Assembly (NCBI GenBank): GCA_031552535.1
Contig: JAVBMJ010000070.1
Location: 1-58,582, forward strand
Length of the DNA stretch: 58,582 nt
Origin: JAVBMJ01 sp031552535
GTDB taxonomy: Bacteria > Bacteroidota > Bacteroidia > Bacteroidales > Rikenellaceae
Reading direction: 5' to 3'
Below, piece by piece: positions 1 to 9,000 of this stretch. Below the pieces are notes generated by a model that saw only the letters and a list, made by a program, of their open reading frames with translations, ran no database searches and had not been told where the DNA came from. Each line of letters opens with the position of its first letter. Within the stretch, counting starts at the first letter, position 1. A program made the translations under genes and the position numbers.

Positions 1-104
1 CGGCTGAATCTTTCAACGCCAAAATCAAAGCTTTCAGGGCACAGTTCCGGGGTGTGCGGGACATCCCGTTCTTCATTTTCAGACTATCCAAAATATTCGC
101 TTAA
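1..104 (+). mobile_element. C-terminal fragment of an IS transposase (cut by window edge)
   Basis: An open frame enters at the left edge (codons from base 3) and stops with TAA at 102-104. The last 33 residues contain AESFNAKIKAF and end in FRLSKIFA. This tail is typical of DDE transposases of the Bacteroidota ISAon1 (ISL3-like) group; the family name is from memory of such C-termini and was not searched. The sequence after the stop, up to about 180, is probably the IS end. The rest of the element lies outside the window. Sure that it is a transposase tail, less sure of the family. Confidence 0.7.
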
Positions 105-246
105 TACAACCCGCTCCACCCGGTTTTTACATTGATCCGAATTTTTCACCAACCTACTTTTCGGACTGAGCCGTTACAAGCACCCTACATGTACAGAGAA
201 ATGACAAGAGGTCGGAATTTTCATTCCAACCTCCTGATTATCATTG

Positions 247-320
247 TAGCGGGACGGGGACTTGAACCCCGGACCTCATGATTATGAATCATGCGCTCTA
301 ACCAGCTGAGCTATCCCGCC
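247..320 (-). tRNA. tRNA-Met (anticodon CAT)
   Basis: Read on the minus strand, the 74 bases fold as a full cloverleaf. The acceptor stem GGCGGGA pairs with TCCCGCT (first pair G-T). The D-arm reads GCTC-AGCTGGTTA-GAGC. The anticodon stem CATGA/TCATG holds the loop TTCATAA, so the anticodon is CAT. The T-arm is CGGGG-TTCAAGT-CCCCG and the discriminator base is A at 247. CCA is not encoded. The G1-T72 acceptor end and the overall sequence fit elongator Met rather than initiator, but CAT could also be a tRNA-Ile whose C34 is lysidine-modified. Confidence 0.93.
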
Positions 321-350
321 ATTATGTCAAAAAAACCTTCAGCTGGAGTG

Positions 351-391
351 GGATTATGGATCCTACACTCTAACCAGCCGAATTATTTCAC
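351..391 (-). pseudogene. degenerate copy of the 5' half of tRNA-Met
   Basis: Thirty bases beyond the tRNA-Met gene, bases 352-391 align base for base with its 5' half (280-320). The strings GATTATG, CTCTAACCAGC and the trailing ATT/TATC-like bases are recognisable with scattered substitutions. On the minus strand the D-arm TCGGCTGGTTAGAG survives and a CAT is still in the anticodon position. The acceptor and T-arms no longer pair, so it should be non-functional. It may be a decayed tandem duplicate or the scar of an element that recombined at the tRNA. Confidence 0.5.
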
Positions 392-567
392 TGCAAAACA
401 CCCTTATTACTGCGAAGCGCGTTGTGTAGTGTTTAGCACCGGGAAACGCAATGCAACCAAGTCCCCATGGAAAACCGGCCATGGCCACACCTCAATCCCC
501 GTTTTGCGACTGCAAATGTAATATTTTCAAACGAAATACCAAAAATATTTTCTTTTTTATTCACAAG

Positions 568-936
568 TTAATTGATATGTAGCCATATAAGTAATTGATA
601 ATAATTAATGGTGTATTTTTTCGAGGCGTTTGCGGAGCAGATTTTTCGGCGGCAAGCGCAGGTTTGCCGGTGGTAAAGCGAGAATTGACGGCGAGAAAAG
701 ATGCCCGAAAAAGACCGAATAAAATAGACCATTAATTGTTTGAGATTACTTAATCCTCGTTTATTAGCCTCAGCCCATTCTCTGAGCATATATATAGATT
801 TTGATAACGTTCCTGCCGAGCCTTTAAAATCTCCGGAACCGCAGGGAATCCCATCCATACCGTACCACTCGGAAAAACCCTGATCTTCGATAACCCTATC
901 GAGCATTGGACGGACCTCTGTATAAGCCTCTTCCAT
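568..936 (-). pseudogene. truncated C-terminal piece of a glycoside hydrolase-like gene
   Basis: This 122-codon frame begins with an ATG that overlaps the inverted-repeat end of an IS remnant (936-982). Its first ~60 residues contain GFSEWYGMDG, GSGDFKGSAG and SIYMLREWAEAN. These resemble the C-terminal helix pairs of (alpha/alpha)6-barrel glycosidases such as MGH1-like, GH63 or amylo-glucosidase families; this is recognised by pattern, not searched. The remaining ~55 residues are rich in Cys, Arg and Ser and look like read-through into non-coding DNA. I infer that a glycosidase gene, perhaps once part of the adjacent glycan locus, was cut by an IS and only its 3' end remains. It could instead be an unrelated small protein. 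Confidence 0.4.
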
Positions 937-982
937 GAAGTGAACCCCAGAAGTTGTTGTCTAACTTCTGGAGTTCACTTCA
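936..982. mobile_element. emptied IS3-type remnant: both terminal repeats with 7 bp between
   Basis: Two 20-bp arms, 936-955 and 963-982, are inverted copies with one mismatch, separated by seven bases. The left arm begins TGAAGTGAACCCC and the right arm ends in CA. Outward TG...CA ends with a run of C after about eight bases are typical of IS3-family terminal repeats. With no interior left, it looks like an IS reduced to its two ends, or a fixed circle junction. There is no T-tract, so it is not an intrinsic terminator. No clear target duplication is visible. Confidence 0.5.
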
Positions 983-1107
983 AAAAGAACGAGAGAAATA
1001 TTTTTAAACAGTTTCTGAGAATTACGCTGGTGCGATCAGCTCCGTTCAGGTCAGCGGCTCAACGGCAAAACGGCCAGTGGGCCACAACCCGAATACCACA
1101 TTAGCTA

Positions 1108-2265
1108 TTAATGCGCGTTGTCGGGGCATTTCACATCGTCGACCCAGGTCACGGCACGGTTGGCTGTGGCAGTGAATCCGTGTCCCGTAAGGTCGGTGGC
1201 GTCGTTACCGCTCATGTTGTCGCCGTTGAAGCGCCAATAGGCGAGCAGACCTGGCGAAAGCGGGTCGACATAACAGAGGTTGTTCTCCAGTTCGGTAGCG
1301 GTCAACGCACGGTTCCAAACGCGGGCTTCGCTTATGTAGCCGTTGAACGTGCGGTTGGCATCGACCGAGATCCCGATGCAGAAACTCGGAGCCGTAGGCG
1401 ACATCTGGTAACCGAGGTTTACGACCTTCGTGCGCTCCATAGACACGTCGAGCTTGCCGTCGACATAGATGCTTATGGTGTTGTTGCCATAAGTTACCGC
1501 CACATGGTGCCATACGCCGGTCGTGAAGAAGAAGTTGCTCGACAGCGACAGCCCGGCGCCGGCCTCCTGCAACTGGTTGTTGGCGGCGCTCACGTCGCCT
1601 ACGCGCAGCAGGAAGTTCTCCTCGGTACCGATGATCGTCGAAATAAAGGGATTTCTGGTTTCGAAGCCGTTCATCAGCACGCGCGCCTCCATCGTTACAT
1701 CGGTCATGGCGGAATACTCGGTGTTACCATCGAACTGCTTGACCATGAAGTAAGTGTTGTCGTTGAGGTTGGCCGCCCGCGTGACTATCGTGCGCTTTAC
1801 GACAACAAATGCCGTCCGCGAGGGTTCGAGTACCGCCGTGCCGTCGTCGACGCTCTTGATAGATACGGGCATGCAATAGGTTACGCCTTCTTCGAACTTA
1901 CTGAGGTCGGTCACCGAAAAACGCACCTGCGCAGACATGTTTTGTCCCTTATCGATTACGACGCTCGACGCTCCGAGCGAGTAGGCTCCGTCGGGGATCA
2001 GTTTGTAGAGACGCCCGTACTCATTATTGTAAGCCTCAAGCGCCCCGGGATCGGGGGCCAGCGAGACGGTCATCGGCGATTCGGCCTTTTTCGACGAAGA
2101 TACGGTAAGACCGATACTTTCGCCAGGGTTCAGGATGCTGAATTTCACTTCGGGCGTCATCTCGGTGCCGGTGAAGTATACCAGGTCATGGTACTGCGAA
2201 GCCTTCTGGCAACCGGCTGCGGCGGCGGCACACAGCAACGCTACGATCAGATATTTTGCTTTCAT
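1108..2265 (-). CDS. surface lipoprotein with DUF1735 and LamG domains (PUL glycan binding)
   Basis: This 385-residue protein starts with a lipoprotein signal; the lipobox ends AAAGC at about residue 19. It is probably exported to the outer-membrane surface like other PUL accessory lipoproteins. Residues ~25-155 have the immunoglobulin-like pattern of DUF1735 (also called the BT_3987-type N-terminal domain). Residues ~165-375 form a LamG/concanavalin-like jelly roll, with motifs such as WHHVAVTYGN, IYVDGKLD and EARVWNRALT. No catalytic residues are evident, so a glycan-binding role is inferred. It is the last gene of the fecR-susC-susD-GH18 transcription unit, 36 bp after the preceding gene. 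The same pair of accessory proteins occurs in known Bacteroides N-glycan loci. Confidence 0.88.
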   Translation of the reverse strand: MKAKYLIVALLCAAAAAGCQKASQYHDLVYFTGTEMTPEVKFSILNPGESIGLTVSSSKKAESPMTVSLAPDPGALEAYNNEYGRLYKLIPDGAYSLGASSVVIDKGQNMSAQVRFSVTDLSKFEEGVTYCMPVSIKSVDDGTAVLEPSRTAFVVVKRTIVTRAANLNDNTYFMVKQFDGNTEYSAMTDVTMEARVLMNGFETRNPFISTIIGTEENFLLRVGDVSAANNQLQEAGAGLSLSSNFFFTTGVWHHVAVTYGNNTISIYVDGKLDVSMERTKVVNLGYQMSPTAPSFCIGISVDANRTFNGYISEARVWNRALTATELENNLCYVDPLSPGLLAYWRFNGDNMSGNDATDLTGHGFTATANRAVTWVDDVKCPDNAH

Positions 2266-2301
2266 AATTCTTGTACTTTAAGTAAGTGAAAAATCTCACC
2301 C

Positions 2302-3333
2302 TTAATTGGTTGTGTAGATCGAGTATTCGTAAACCGACACCGAACTGCGCATACCGCCCGGAGTGTTGGCGTTGGCAGTTGCCGGCACGGTAAACCGCAC
2401 GTAACGGGCCGAGATCGGCGAGTAGAAAATAATGTTGGCCGCCGAAGTGGAGTTATAGGCTTTCGTCGTTACACCCAGCATCTTCCACGTTACGCCATCG
2501 CTACTGTAGCGGAAAGTCCAGCCCGAAGCGGCACCATAGCAATACAGTGCGGTGATGTTGTTGTAGACCTGCTGCATGTCTATTGTCACCGTAACCGAGA
2601 TGTCGTAGAACGAACCCACCCAACGTCCGGCAGTGCTCGTAACTCCGTCGAATAGCATCGTCGCATTGTTGGTCTGCGTCGTCGGGGCTTTGTCGGGCGT
2701 GGCGACCCATGTGGTCTTGCCCGCCGTGGCGATCATCGTTCCCGTCACGCTGTTGTTGGCGGCCGAGGCGTTGATATTGTTATTGATGATGTCGATGCGG
2801 ATAAAGAAGCGGTTCTCCGTCGCACTCAACACGGCACCGGTTACCGAGCTTATCTTCACCGGAATCAGATATCCGTCATCGTCCTTCATCGTCGAAAGCG
2901 CTTCCACAGGAATGGTCACCTTCACCGAATCGGTGGATATGTACGTCCCGGCGGGGATCGTCAGCGATGTGTTCTCGATCTGCATCGAGCTTTGGGGCAC
3001 CTCCTTGCAGGAAGCATCCCTCGCCTGGTTGTAGGAGGCGATCAGCGAGTTGTCGACCGAAAGCGTGGCCCTGATCTCCGAGGTGGTCTTCAGGGAGACT
3101 TTCACCGGTACTTTGACCTCGAAGCCGCTTGTAAGGGCGCTTCCCGGAGTATGGGTTACAGAATAGACGAATGTGTGGTATCCCAGGTCGGAAGCCATTC
3201 CCGAGTTGAGGTAAACGATGGGGGTTGTGGCGCCCTGTATGTCGGCTCCCTCCTCCTCGCTACACGCTACATGCGCCGATGCGACTATGGCCAGCGCAGC
3301 ACATGAGGCCAGATATTTCAATATGTTTTTCAT
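2302..3333 (-). CDS. surface lipoprotein with DUF1735 and F5/8 type C (discoidin) domains
   Basis: This 343-residue lipoprotein has a signal peptide ending in HVAC near residue 24, followed by acidic residues (SEEEGAD), a pattern associated with surface export in Bacteroidetes. Residues ~35-185 match DUF1735. Residues ~195-340 match an F5/8C discoidin-like carbohydrate-binding fold, with DGVTSTAGRW, IDMQQVYNN, FRYSSDGVTWK and ISARYVRFTVP. It probably serves as a surface glycan-binding protein that presents glycan to the SusCD complex and the GH18 enzyme. It lies in the PUL operon, 33 bp after the GH18 gene. No enzyme motif is seen. Confidence 0.88.
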   Translation of the reverse strand: MKNILKYLASCAALAIVASAHVACSEEEGADIQGATTPIVYLNSGMASDLGYHTFVYSVTHTPGSALTSGFEVKVPVKVSLKTTSEIRATLSVDNSLIASYNQARDASCKEVPQSSMQIENTSLTIPAGTYISTDSVKVTIPVEALSTMKDDDGYLIPVKISSVTGAVLSATENRFFIRIDIINNNINASAANNSVTGTMIATAGKTTWVATPDKAPTTQTNNATMLFDGVTSTAGRWVGSFYDISVTVTIDMQQVYNNITALYCYGAASGWTFRYSSDGVTWKMLGVTTKAYNSTSAANIIFYSPISARYVRFTVPATANANTPGGMRSSVSVYEYSIYTTN

Positions 3334-3366
3334 AGATTAGGCTCTTTTAAAGTTTGAGACTTTACA

Positions 3367-4392
3367 CTATTTCACAATTGCGGGATTCTGGGCCTGTATC
3401 GCCCGGCGCATATGTTTGTAGGGAGGGTTCGAGTTGTACTCGCGCTGCATGTAGAATCCTCCGAAGCCCCCTTTCGGGCCCTGTGTCGGGTTCCACGACG
3501 CCATTCCTTCGAGCGAGTAGACCTGGCTTCCGTCTTCGTGTTTCATCAGCGTTCCGTCGGCGCGGTGGAAAGGAGATCCTCCGTTCTGCCACCAGTCGCC
3601 GATATTCTCCGTCACGATGAACTTGTGCGTCGGACACCACGACATATTGTTGTAGTATCCCTGCAACCTGGTCTCGGAGTGCTCGCTGAACCCCTGGGAG
3701 TAGGCCTGGCGGATGAAGTAGTTGGCGTACGGCTCCGTGTTTCTCGACGGGGTGTTGCTGTAGAAGTCTATCATCAACAGTTTGTCGGGATTCGGAGACA
3801 TAGGCCCGACGTGTTGGGCAAGATACTGCACGAATGTCGTCAGGTATTCGCCGCTCAGCGGGTCGCCTTCGGGTTCGTAGTCGAGGTCGATGCCGTCCAG
3901 GTCGTTATCCCACATCTGCGCAAGAAGGTAATCGCCGAATTTTTGCGCCCAGTCGGGATCGCTCAACGGGTTGGACGGATCGATAAGCCCTATCTGCGTG
4001 GCGTAATTCCTGATGCGGATGATCGTCGTCACGACTATACGCGTGCCCTTGACCTTCTGCATGAAGCGCATCTCCTCGTATGCCAGCGGGTTATAGGAGT
4101 TCACATCGCCGGGATCGATTCCCGGGATACCGCCCCACACGCTGATGATATCCATCGAGTCGGGAATACCTGCGAAACGTGTTCCAAGCGAGTGCGATTT
4201 GTAGTCGGAGAACCAGCCGAATGCGATCTGGTGCGGCGAGGCTTTGTATTCGCGCAGGTTGGCGTAATACTGTTCGTTGTAGGTGTGGGGTTTGACCAGC
4301 ACCTTCGGTTCGGGTATCGTGGCATCCTCGCAGCGCGTAAAGGTTGCAAGTGCCGCGGCGGCCGTGGTAAGGATAAGAAATATCTTTTTCAT
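3367..4392 (-). CDS. GH18 endo-beta-N-acetylglucosaminidase-like lipoprotein
   Basis: The 341-residue product has an N-terminal signal with a lipobox ending in Cys (TFTRC, residue ~21). It carries the GH18 signature DGIDLDYE at about residue 167-174, whose final Glu is the catalytic acid of the substrate-assisted mechanism. Strand motifs on both sides (FGWFSDYK, DIISVWGG, LLMIDFYSN, GGFGGFYMQ) fit the TIM barrel of the EndoF/EndoBT group. These enzymes cut between the two core GlcNAc residues of N-glycans. Length is normal for this compact subgroup. Position straight after susD, together with two DUF1735 proteins, mirrors characterised N-glycan PULs and supports release of host N-glycans at the cell surface. 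GH18 chitinase activity is a less likely alternative. Confidence 0.87.
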   Translation of the reverse strand: MKKIFLILTTAAAALATFTRCEDATIPEPKVLVKPHTYNEQYYANLREYKASPHQIAFGWFSDYKSHSLGTRFAGIPDSMDIISVWGGIPGIDPGDVNSYNPLAYEEMRFMQKVKGTRIVVTTIIRIRNYATQIGLIDPSNPLSDPDWAQKFGDYLLAQMWDNDLDGIDLDYEPEGDPLSGEYLTTFVQYLAQHVGPMSPNPDKLLMIDFYSNTPSRNTEPYANYFIRQAYSQGFSEHSETRLQGYYNNMSWCPTHKFIVTENIGDWWQNGGSPFHRADGTLMKHEDGSQVYSLEGMASWNPTQGPKGGFGGFYMQREYNSNPPYKHMRRAIQAQNPAIVK

Positions 4393-4421
4393 TGCTGTCG
4401 TTTTTTAAGTTGGCGCTTGCT

Positions 4422-6026
4422 CTATTTTTTGTCCCACCACAGTTTGGTGTTGCCCGTGTCGGCTCCGCCGAGAAGCGTTACAGCCTTGTCAACGTTGGTG
4501 CGGTTGGTCGCGTATTCGGTCGTCGGGAACGGCAGGCGTCTGATCTGGGTGGCGGTGTTGATCACCCCGCCGCTGTTGTTTACCGCCACGGGGAACACCT
4601 TCGGGTAACCCATGCGGCGGAACTCACTCCACGCCTCCTGGCCGTCGGGATACATGGCTATCCACTTCTGGGTGATAATCTTTTCGAATTTGACCTCGTT
4701 GGTAGCCGCCTCGTTCCACGCCACGGTGACGGTACTCGGAGCCGGCTGGCTGTACGATGCCGTGCGGACGTCGGTGTAAGCTGCCGGAGCGGTGGTGCCT
4801 GCGGCATAGGTGGCGCTGCTGCCTGCGCCCCAGTAGTCAAACGACACGGCGATACCAGCCTCGTAGAACGACTGGGCGGTGCCTGCTCCCATGTTCCATC
4901 CCCTCACGGCGCCTTCAGCCCTGAGGAACCACGCCTCGGCGGGTTGCATCCACACCATCGGGGTTGTCGGCTGCACGGCCAACTGCGAGAATCGCGGCTC
5001 GGAATAGTTCTGCGGGTTGGCGATACCGCTGCGCACACCGCGATAAATCCCGTCTTCGGCCGTGTTGAAATATTTCGGCAAACGCGGGTCGGTGTAGCCG
5101 TTCATGTAGGAATCCATCGTTGCACCCATGTGGGTTTCGCCGTATGCGCCGAAGTTGTAACCTATGATATACAACGGGTGGTTATAGCTCAGTTTCGGGT
5201 CGTGCTGCAACTGTGCCACGTCGGTGGCCGAGGTCATGACTCCTATAGGGTGGTTTACGGCCGCTTCGGCTTCGGAACGTGCCTTGGCGGAGTTGGCATA
5301 CGCGATGCGCATCGCCAGACGCAGGCGCAACGTGTTACCGAATTTGATCCACGCGCGGGGACTACCCTTGAATATGAAGTCGTAGTCCTCCAACACCTTG
5401 CCTCCGGTCTGCTCGAAGGTGGTCAGCACGTCGACAGCCTCTTTCAACTCCTCGAAGAAGCGGGTGTAGATAGCCTCCTGGCTGTCGTAGACGCCCTCTT
5501 TTGTTTCGTCGCCAAAATTGATGTAGGGTATCGGCCCGTACATGTCGGTAATGCGGCTCATCGCGGCCACCTTGACGATGTTGGCGACGGCATAAGCCTT
5601 GTCGTAACTCATCGGGTCATCGGTGTAGGCATCCTTTATCTGGCCCCACGGCGACATCACACCGACGAAAGCACGCGTGAAGGCGACATTGTACCACTCG
5701 GGGAACATGGCGTAGGTGGCGTTGTTGTTGTTCGAGTTCCACATGCCGGTAGCGCCCATGTAGCCCGAATAGATGTCGCCCGCAAGGTTCTGGATCACCT
5801 GGTAGACGTTATCGCCCAGATCGGGCGACTGGTAGATGTGGAAAACGTTCTTCTCCATCTGCACCAGGAAACCTCCGACCTTCAACCCGTCCTTTTCGAG
5901 ATCCTCTTCAGAAGCCCCGAACGGGTTTGTGTTGTAACTCTCGAAGTTCTTGGTACATCCTCCCGCCATAAGAGCCAGGAGAGCTATCGAGCATATATAT
6001 ATACTGTATCGTTTCATAGCTTTCAT
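4422..6026 (-). CDS. SusD/RagB-family outer-membrane glycan-binding lipoprotein
   Basis: This 534-residue lipoprotein has a signal peptide ending MAGGC (about residue 24). The sequence is the helical TPR-like SusD fold: N-terminal NFESYNTNPFGAS, the Asn-rich early helix region, WIKFGNTLRLRLAMRIAY, and the C-terminal TQKWIAMYPDGQEAWSEFRR motif conserved in the SusD-like_2 group. It forms the lid of the SusC transporter. Only 9 bp separate it from susC, so the two are co-transcribed. An alternative Met is four codons downstream (6017). No disruption is seen. Confidence 0.95.
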   Translation of the reverse strand: MKAMKRYSIYICSIALLALMAGGCTKNFESYNTNPFGASEEDLEKDGLKVGGFLVQMEKNVFHIYQSPDLGDNVYQVIQNLAGDIYSGYMGATGMWNSNNNNATYAMFPEWYNVAFTRAFVGVMSPWGQIKDAYTDDPMSYDKAYAVANIVKVAAMSRITDMYGPIPYINFGDETKEGVYDSQEAIYTRFFEELKEAVDVLTTFEQTGGKVLEDYDFIFKGSPRAWIKFGNTLRLRLAMRIAYANSAKARSEAEAAVNHPIGVMTSATDVAQLQHDPKLSYNHPLYIIGYNFGAYGETHMGATMDSYMNGYTDPRLPKYFNTAEDGIYRGVRSGIANPQNYSEPRFSQLAVQPTTPMVWMQPAEAWFLRAEGAVRGWNMGAGTAQSFYEAGIAVSFDYWGAGSSATYAAGTTAPAAYTDVRTASYSQPAPSTVTVAWNEAATNEVKFEKIITQKWIAMYPDGQEAWSEFRRMGYPKVFPVAVNNSGGVINTATQIRRLPFPTTEYATNRTNVDKAVTLLGGADTGNTKLWWDKK

Positions 6027-6035
6027 GTTATTTGT

Positions 6036-9000
6036 TTAGAAGCTGAGTTTGACCGAGAAGCCGATGCTGCGAAGGCTCGGTGGCATGAAGTAGTCGTAAC
6101 CCTGGTAGTAAGTGTCGGTGCTGGCCGTCAGTTCGGGGTCGAAGGGCGACTTGTTGTAGAACATCCACAGGTTGCGTCCCACCAGCGAGACGTTGAGCCC
6201 CTTGATCCAGTTGCAATATTTTTGAATCGGCACATCGTAGCCGATGGTCATCTCCGACAGACGGACGTTGGTTGCGTCGTAGACGTAGTATGCACCCAGG
6301 CCTGCCGTGCCGCCTCCGATGGTCTGGAAGTACGACTGGGCCGGGATCTTCTGACCGTTGACCGTTGCACCGCCCGCGTCGCGCGCCTGCGCCGAAGTCT
6401 CACTGACTCCGTAGGAGTCCATGATGGCCTGTGTCGCCGACACTCCCACGCCGCCGATGCGTGCCGTGATGAGGAATCCAACGTCGAGACCCTTCCATGC
6501 GAAGCTGTTGCGGAAGCCGAGCCTGTATTTAGGAGCCGCGCTGCCGGCGTAGATAAAGTTGGTGGGGTCGGCAATGACGTTCTGGCCGGAAATGGTCACA
6601 ATCGTGTAGCCGTGCTCGTCGGTCTTGAGCGTGTTGACATAGATGTCGCTAAGCGAACCGCCCTTGCGGATGATCATCTTGTAGCTACTCGAACCGCCCA
6701 TGTCCATCGAGTCCATAGTCACGAAACGCCCCGGAGCGATCTCGTAGTTTTCAAGCATTTTCTTGATTTCGTTACGGTTGATCGAGTATGTGAGGGTAGA
6801 GTTCCACTTCACGCGGCCCAGGTTCTGGTTGAGCGTGGCGGTGAGTTCGATACCCTTGTTGTCGACGCGTCCCGCGTTGACAAAATAGTTCGTCACACCC
6901 GAACTGGCCGAAATCAGCGGATTGAATACCTGATTGTAGGTCGACGAGTGGTAGGCCGTCACGTCGATGTTCAACTTGTTGCCCCACAGCATGGCGTTGA
7001 TACCGGCTTCGACCGATTTTGTGCGCTCGGGCTGGAAATTTTTCGACGTGCTGAACGATGTGGTCTGGTTGTAACCCTCGACGATGGCGTAATAGGGAAT
7101 CGTCAAATAATGTGTCGGGGCGTTACCCACCTCGCTGTACGAAACACGGGCCTTAAGGAACGACAGCGTCTTTGATTTCATATCGAATATGTCGGTCAGG
7201 ATACCCGAGAGACCCACCGAAGGATAGAACACCGAAGTGCTCACCGTGTTGGCCAGAGCCGACATCCAGTCGTTGCGGGCCGTCACGTCGAGGTATACCA
7301 TACCGTTGTAACCCACCTGCGCCGTGGCGAACAGGGCCTGTTCCTGGGAGTGGTATCCGCCCTGGTCGAGCCTGTCGATCAGCGACTTGTTGAGATTCTG
7401 GAAGATAAACTTGTTGTTGAGGCTCATCAGGTCGCCTCCGACCTGCGCGGTCCACTCCTCGCTGTCCTGGATGCTCGCCCCGACGTTGGCCGAGAGCGAG
7501 AATTTGCCGACATTTTTACGCATGTTAACCATCGCGTCGGCATAGATCAACCTCGAATAGTAGTCGGTGTAGTAGTAGGCTCCGGCTTTGTCGGCGAACA
7601 GCCCCGAGGTCGACGCCGCGTAGCGGCTTTCCATCCTGGCGTCCATCTTGTCGACGCGCGCACGGCCTATGACGTCGATCCAGTCGGCGATGTCGTAGCG
7701 CAGCGAGGCGCTCATCAGGTAGCGCTCCTTGTTGTTGTTGAACATGTCGCGGTTTATGATCCAGTAGGGGTTCTGCATCTGCAGACCCTGGTCGCCGTAG
7801 GGCCAGAACTGGGTCTTGAAGTTACGCGAGGGGTTGTAGCGCTCGTAGTTCTCGTATTTCGAAATATCGTCGCCGCGCGGGAAGAGGTATACCGGGATCA
7901 GCGGGTTGAAGTACTGGCCCTGCGCCAGCATGTTCTGCTCCTCGACTATCATATATTGAGCACCGAAATCGAAATGAAGTTTATCGTTCAGAAAATCGGT
8001 GGAGTAACGTCCCGTGAAGTTGTAGCGGTCGAGGTCGTTGTTGGGAATGATGCCCTGCGCCGTTACAGATGCCGCAGAGAAGTATGCGCGGCTCGTTGCG
8101 TTGCCCGTGCTAAGGCTAACAGAGTTGGTGGTGTTGAATCCCGTCTGGAAAAAATCCTTCGGGTCGTAGCTCGACGGTGTGGCGAGTTTACCACCCCAGC
8201 TGTAATAGCTTCCCGTTTCGGAGCCATAGGTATTCTGGAAACGAGGCATGACGAACGGCGAGAAGAACGTGGTGCTGTTGGTGACGTTCAGCGATACGCC
8301 CTCGGCCCCCTTCTTGGTAGTTATCATCACCACGCCGTTGGCTGCGTCGCGCCCGTATAGCGCCGCAGCCGCCGGACCGCTAAGGACGGTCATCGACTCG
8401 ATGTCCTCGGGGTTGAAGTTCGAGATGCCGTCGCCGCTCTGTCCCATACCGGTGTATATGTCGCCGGGCTGTGTGAGGTTAGATGCCGCGAGGGGTATCC
8501 CGTCGATGACATACAGGGCGTTGTTGTTGCCCGAAATCGACTTCGAACCGCGCATCACCACCTTTGTGGCGCCGCCGATACCCGACGACGAGGCGTTGAT
8601 CTCGACACCGGCCAGCTTGCCTGCCAAACCGTTGATGAAACTTGCGTCCTTCACGGCCAGCACTTCGTCTGTACTAACCTGTTGAACATTATATGTCAAT
8701 GACTTGATCTCTTTTTTGATACCGAGTGCCGTAACCACCACGTCGTCGATCTCTACCCCGGCAGCCAGCGTCATATTCACTGTGCGGGTTTCGCCGTCCC
8801 TGACCGAAGCGGGGAACGAAGCAGGCTTGTATCCAACGCACGACACCAACAGCGTCACCGGCCCCACGGGCACTTTGCCGAGGGTGTATTCGCCCGACAC
8901 TCCTGTGGTTGTGCCTATCTGAGTGCCCTGCACAACTATCGTCGCTCCTACTATGGGCGCCCCGTCCGATTCGCGGACGACTCCCGTTATCGAGCCCGCC

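Noticed and set aside
936..982. Rho-independent terminator
   Set aside because: The hairpin has no T-tract on either strand; IS3-like TG/CA ends explain it better.
4392..7175. 927-codon plus-strand open frame across susD and susC
   Set aside because: It is antisense to two clearly conserved genes, has no family motifs and a composition typical of the reverse strand of GC-rich coding DNA.
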